A stretch of DNA of 9,596 nt from assembly GCA_045576435.1 (NCBI GenBank), contig JAZNGL010000068.1, positions 1 to 9,596 of the forward strand, given 5' to 3'. Numbering within the stretch: position 1 is the first letter of the stretch; the number at the start of each line of letters is the position of its first letter. This document shows positions 6,681 through 9,596 of the stretch, piece after piece. The position numbers and the translations under genes are program-made. The notes below the pieces were generated by a model that saw only the letters and a list, made by a program, of their open reading frames with translations, made no database searches and was not told where the DNA came from. Source of the DNA: CAKSIW01 sp045576435. Lineage in GTDB: Bacteria; Bacillota; Clostridia; Monoglobales; Monoglobaceae.

Positions 6681-7466
6681 TTACAAATCCTTTGCTGAAA
6701 AATTCAATCGTTCAATGCCTATAACCTGTTTTGTTTTATCATCAACATCAAAAACAACACCGTTAAACCAAACCTCACCTTCAGCTTTTTCAAACCGAAA
6801 ACGTTTTCTTGTGTAATACATATCAACTATTATTTCCTTTTTAACACCCAATATCGAGTCTCTGACACCCGTCATACCCAAATCTGTTATATATGCCGTT
6901 CCGTTTGGAAGCACGCGTTCATCAGCAGTTTGAACATGAGTGTGTGTGCCGAATATAATGTCAACCTTTCCATCAAAAAAATTTGCAAATGCAAGCTTTT
7001 CACTTGTGGTTTCCGCATGAAAATCGGCTATTATCAAATCTGCCTTTGTGTCAATCTCCTTGAGGCATTTTTCAACCGCTCTGAACGGGCAATCCATCGC
7101 ATCCATATTAATTCTACCAATTGCATTTATAACGCAAATCCTGATTTTTCCCAAATCATCAACAAAATATCCCATTCCTTCCGTCTCCGACGGATAATTA
7201 ATTGGTCTTATAACACGCGGAAAATCATTAAGAACCTCTTCATATTCACGATTTGCAAAAGTGTGATTACCCATTGTTATCACATCAATTCCACAATTCA
7301 AAAGGTTATCTGCAATATCAATAGTTATTCCGTTTGTGTTGGCACTATTCTCACCATTTGCAATACAATAGTCAATACTATACTTTTTTTTAATTCTTCC
7401 TAAATTATTATATATAAATTCACGCCCATCAGATGCAACAATATCTCCAACCGCTAAAATTCTCAT
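6681..7466 (-). CDS. ymdB: YmdB-family metallophosphoesterase (TIGR00282)
   Basis: This is a 261-residue dinuclear-metal phosphoesterase. Metal and active-site motifs appear in order: GDIV with D8, NGEN at 37-40, GNH at 66-68, DFHAE with D148 and H150, and GTHTHVQTADE with H165 and H167. The region after it, AYITDLGMTG, is highly typical of the family. Bacillus subtilis YmdB hydrolyses 2',3'-cyclic nucleotides and affects biofilm and motility choices; the same chemistry is probable here, but the physiological role is inference. Glycine after GDIV is alanine (GDIVAS), a small change. In Bacillus the gene follows rny, encoding RNase Y; here it follows a hydrolase gene by 15 bases and precedes pgeF by one. 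The start is ATG 7466, with AAAGG ten bases upstream. Confidence 0.94.
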   Translation of the reverse strand: MRILAVGDIVASDGREFIYNNLGRIKKKYSIDYCIANGENSANTNGITIDIADNLLNCGIDVITMGNHTFANREYEEVLNDFPRVIRPINYPSETEGMGYFVDDLGKIRICVINAIGRINMDAMDCPFRAVEKCLKEIDTKADLIIADFHAETTSEKLAFANFFDGKVDIIFGTHTHVQTADERVLPNGTAYITDLGMTGVRDSILGVKKEIIVDMYYTRKRFRFEKAEGEVWFNGVVFDVDDKTKQVIGIERLNFSAKDL

Positions 7467-7481
7467 TTTGGTATTACCTTT

Positions 7482-8489
7482 CTAACAACTCTTTAAAAAA
7501 TCCAAAAATTTATCTATTTTCTCATCCTCTTTAATAAATTCATGTTTTCCTTCAAAAACTCCAAAATCAATCCAATTTTTATCAATCATGTTTTTTAGTT
7601 TTTCATATTCTTCACATGCCGATTCACAATCAAAAACCGGGTCATCTTTTCCAACATAGATACCGAGATATCTTGGATATACCAAGCAAGCTATTTCATT
7701 GTCCATGAATTGCTTTGCAGAATTCTTCCATGTCCAATCCACCCAGGAATATTTATATCTGTTATTATACTGACTACATGCAAAAGCCGCCTTTATTCTG
7801 ACGTCAATAGCTGTTGTGCACAATGTATAAAAACTGCCATATGAAAAGCCCAGCATTCCCATGCGTTCAGCATCCACGCAATCAAGAGTGGTGAAATAAT
7901 CAAGAGTTTTCATAATACCATAAATCTCAACGGCAGTTATTGAAGATCCAATCTGTTTAAGCCTTGCATCAATATTTATTCTGTCATATTCAACTTTATA
8001 TCTTTTCTTATCCCATAGCAACAGTTGTGGCGCAAAAACATTAACGTCCTTGTTAAATACGCGCATAACCATGTCATTATAGTTTCCGCTTCCTGTGTTC
8101 AAAATGCCCGAACACGCCTCAGGAGTGCCAAGCGCTCCATGTTGAACAACAACAAGAGGTAATTTTTTCTCACCAATATGTTCAAAAAACATTCCATAAA
8201 ATTTAATCCCTATTGGCAACAAAATTGACAATCTATAGATATTCATTTCACCTTCTGTTATAACAAGTTCACTTTTCACCTCAGGCAATTCATTGTCACA
8301 CTCAGTCAGAGGCCATCCAAGCATCTTTTTAAATTCAGTTCTGTATTTTTCCGGTTCGCTTTTGATTTTTTCAAAAAACAACCGTCTTTCCACGTCTGAT
8401 TTTTTCTGTAAATTTTTAATCATTTTTTCAAGAGATTCTGCATATTCTTCTCTGTAAGAATTTCCAACCTCAATTGTTTCACTATACAT
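7482..8489 (-). CDS. alpha/beta hydrolase, dienelactone hydrolase/esterase-like
   Basis: This 335-residue protein has no signal peptide. The first 80 or so residues are charged and helical with no recognised domain. The hydrolase core follows: VVVQHG at 113-118 supplies the oxyanion region, GFSYG at 214-218 holds the nucleophile S216, GKDDPVFD at 280-287 supplies the likely acid, and H316 in GKHEF completes the triad. This layout fits the dienelactone hydrolase and acetyl-xylan-esterase-like group of cytoplasmic esterases or peptidases. The substrate is unknown; in gut clostridia such proteins often trim acyl or sugar esters, but nothing in the neighbourhood points to a carbohydrate pathway. 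The ATG at 8489 has a strong AAGGAG six bases upstream. The gene follows the transporter gene after 51 bases with no terminator that I can see. Confidence 0.85.
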   Translation of the reverse strand: MYSETIEVGNSYREEYAESLEKMIKNLQKKSDVERRLFFEKIKSEPEKYRTEFKKMLGWPLTECDNELPEVKSELVITEGEMNIYRLSILLPIGIKFYGMFFEHIGEKKLPLVVVQHGALGTPEACSGILNTGSGNYNDMVMRVFNKDVNVFAPQLLLWDKKRYKVEYDRINIDARLKQIGSSITAVEIYGIMKTLDYFTTLDCVDAERMGMLGFSYGSFYTLCTTAIDVRIKAAFACSQYNNRYKYSWVDWTWKNSAKQFMDNEIACLVYPRYLGIYVGKDDPVFDCESACEEYEKLKNMIDKNWIDFGVFEGKHEFIKEDEKIDKFLDFLKSC

Positions 8490-8540
8490 ATTTTACTCCT
8501 TATTTTTAAAATCTCTGCAAATAATCTCATTTTATTTGTT

Positions 8541-9479
8541 TTATATTATTCCCATCGAACTGAATATAAAAATCCACACAAAAAGCGTAACAATACATAG
8601 TGCCGAAGTAAGCACTATCACCTGACTTGCAAGCTTTTCGTCACCACCCATCTGCTGAGCCATTGCAAACGATGAAACCGCAACAGGCGAGCCAAACACA
8701 AGCATAAGACATGCAAACGGTTCACCCGTTATTCCTAATTTTGCCGCTATGCTAAGCATGATAAGCGGAACAATAACCAATCTAGCAAGAATAACAATTA
8801 TATTTTCTTTAAGATATCCCCGAATATCAGGAAACTCAAAACTTGCACCCAGCACCACAATAGCAAGCGGAGATGCAATTTTTGAAATATCGCTAACAGT
8901 TTTTTCAATAACAAAAGGCAACTTGATTTCAAACAAAAGAGTTAAAACCCCTAAAAAACATCCTATTATAAGCGGATTTGTTACAATGCCTTTCAATATA
9001 CTTTTAATGTTTATTCCACTGCCTCTGAAAATTTCAAGAGAAATCACTGCCAGCACATTAAATGCAGGTATGATAATTGCAACCATTAAAGACGAAAACC
9101 CGCCCGAACCTTCACCACATATGTATTTTATCAGCGGAATACCAAGAATAGCAAAATTCGACCTGAAAAAGCCCTGAAGCATTACTCCTCTTTTAGCACT
9201 TGTATCTGTTAAAAGAAAAACAAGCGGTAATCCAACTGCAACCACAACGATTGTAGCCACCACAGAAAAAACCGCTGCCTTAACTTCAAACACGCGTGCT
9301 ATCTCTGTTGTATAAACATTATAGAACAAAAGCACCGGCAAAAAAATCTTAAAAACAAGCTTATTTATTCCATCAAAAACCTTTTTATCTGCAAGGTTGC
9401 TTTTCTTTGCCAAATACCCGATTAACATCATTAAAAAAATTGGTGCAACTGCTTCAAAAGATATTTTTAAGCTCTCCAT
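8541..9479 (-). CDS. AEC-family (auxin efflux carrier type) membrane transporter
   Basis: This 312-residue, very hydrophobic protein has about ten predicted membrane segments in two groups of five, separated near residues 150-165. Family features (PF03547) include LIGYLAKK near 19-26, the FRSNFAILGIPL segment near 105-116, and the C-terminal FGSPVAVSSFAMAQQMGGD near 262-280. Bacterial members are secondary carriers that move organic acids such as malate, and sometimes other anions, across the inner membrane; the substrate of this one cannot be told. It could supply or export an acid made in fermentation, which is inference. The ATG at 9479 has AGAGGA upstream, and the gene is the first of the run, behind a possible promoter at 9516-9544. 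Confidence 0.93.
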   Translation of the reverse strand: MESLKISFEAVAPIFLMMLIGYLAKKSNLADKKVFDGINKLVFKIFLPVLLFYNVYTTEIARVFEVKAAVFSVVATIVVVAVGLPLVFLLTDTSAKRGVMLQGFFRSNFAILGIPLIKYICGEGSGGFSSLMVAIIIPAFNVLAVISLEIFRGSGINIKSILKGIVTNPLIIGCFLGVLTLLFEIKLPFVIEKTVSDISKIASPLAIVVLGASFEFPDIRGYLKENIIVILARLVIVPLIMLSIAAKLGITGEPFACLMLVFGSPVAVSSFAMAQQMGGDEKLASQVIVLTSALCIVTLFVWIFIFSSMGII

Positions 9480-9515
9480 AATTTTTCCTCTTTTCGCCAG
9501 TATTTTCTTAATTTT

Positions 9516-9544
9516 TTTATATCTTAAACTTAGTTTTCCATCAA
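9516..9544 (-). promoter_or_regulatory. possible sigma-A promoter for the right-hand gene run
   Basis: The minus strand has TTGATG at 9544-9539, a 17-base spacer, and TATAAA at 9521-9516. Transcription would begin near 9509 and give a leader of about 30 bases before ATG 9479. The region is AT-rich, so chance matches are likely. A second TATAAT-like element further upstream lacks a good -35 box. Confidence 0.45.
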
Positions 9545-9596
9545 AATTATATAATCAGCGAATGACTTAACAGTCGAAGCTTTTCAGATTAAAACT
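9545..9596. other. non-coding edge region with a small dyad
   Basis: I see no gene in these bases. They hold a small inverted repeat, GACT-TAAC-AGTC at 9564-9575, just upstream of the possible promoter, which could be part of an operator or chance. There is no T-run to suggest a terminator, and no tRNA-like fold. The preceding gene lies outside the window. Confidence 0.3.

Noticed and set aside
6930..7403. Plus-strand open frame of 157 codons
   Set aside because: It lies wholly inside the metallophosphoesterase gene in antisense; its translation is rich in Ile, Asn and Cys, has no recognisable domain, and every motif of the family is on the minus strand.
8749..9177. Plus-strand open frame of 142 codons
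   Set aside because: It is antisense to the AEC transporter gene and has no family resemblance. The long frame is a by-product of the hydrophobic codons on the other strand.
1..9596. CRISPR arrays, insertion sequences, tRNA or rRNA genes, phage or integration features
   Set aside because: I found no regularly spaced repeats, transposase-like proteins, terminal inverted repeats or cloverleaf sequences; the window is almost fully filled by the genes listed.

Overview
The window comes from an AT-rich anaerobic Firmicute, most likely a clostridium. I infer this from the base composition by eye, the strong AGGAGG-type ribosome binding sites, the use of GTG starts, and a gene set built around an [FeFe]-hydrogenase-like protein. 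All eleven genes lie on the minus strand and are tightly packed. The largest gap is about 50 bases, several starts overlap the preceding stop, and I see no intrinsic terminator for this strand. Read in the direction of transcription, the genes run from the right end of the window to the left.

Right part (about 9596 to 4280): a possible sigma-A promoter at 9516-9544 precedes an AEC-family membrane transporter, then a cytoplasmic alpha/beta hydrolase, a YmdB-type metallophosphoesterase, a PgeF/YfiH laccase-domain protein and a family 5 solute-binding lipoprotein that has no transporter partner nearby. These are mostly housekeeping genes with no obvious common pathway, though PgeF and a peptide-type binding protein could both relate to cell-wall peptides.

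Middle (4289 to 3066): dinB, encoding translesion DNA polymerase IV, overlaps the end of the binding-protein gene. A short hairpin lies between dinB and the next gene.

Left part (3029 to 1): five tightly linked genes encode a DRTGG-domain protein, an RsbT/RsbW-type ATPase, a hydrogenase-like iron-sulfur protein, a second DRTGG-domain protein and a PHP-domain phosphoesterase cut by the window edge. The iron-sulfur protein keeps the four cysteines that hold the H-cluster [4Fe-4S] unit, but has alanine where catalytic hydrogenases carry the proton-transfer cysteine, and both methionines near the diiron site are replaced. This is the pattern of a sensory rather than a catalytic hydrogenase. With a protein-kinase-like ATPase next door, the cluster looks like a hydrogen or redox sensing module. 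In related clostridia such genes usually precede the bifurcating hydrogenase genes (NuoE-like, NuoF-like and HydA), which I would expect beyond the left edge. This sensory module is the most interesting part of the window.
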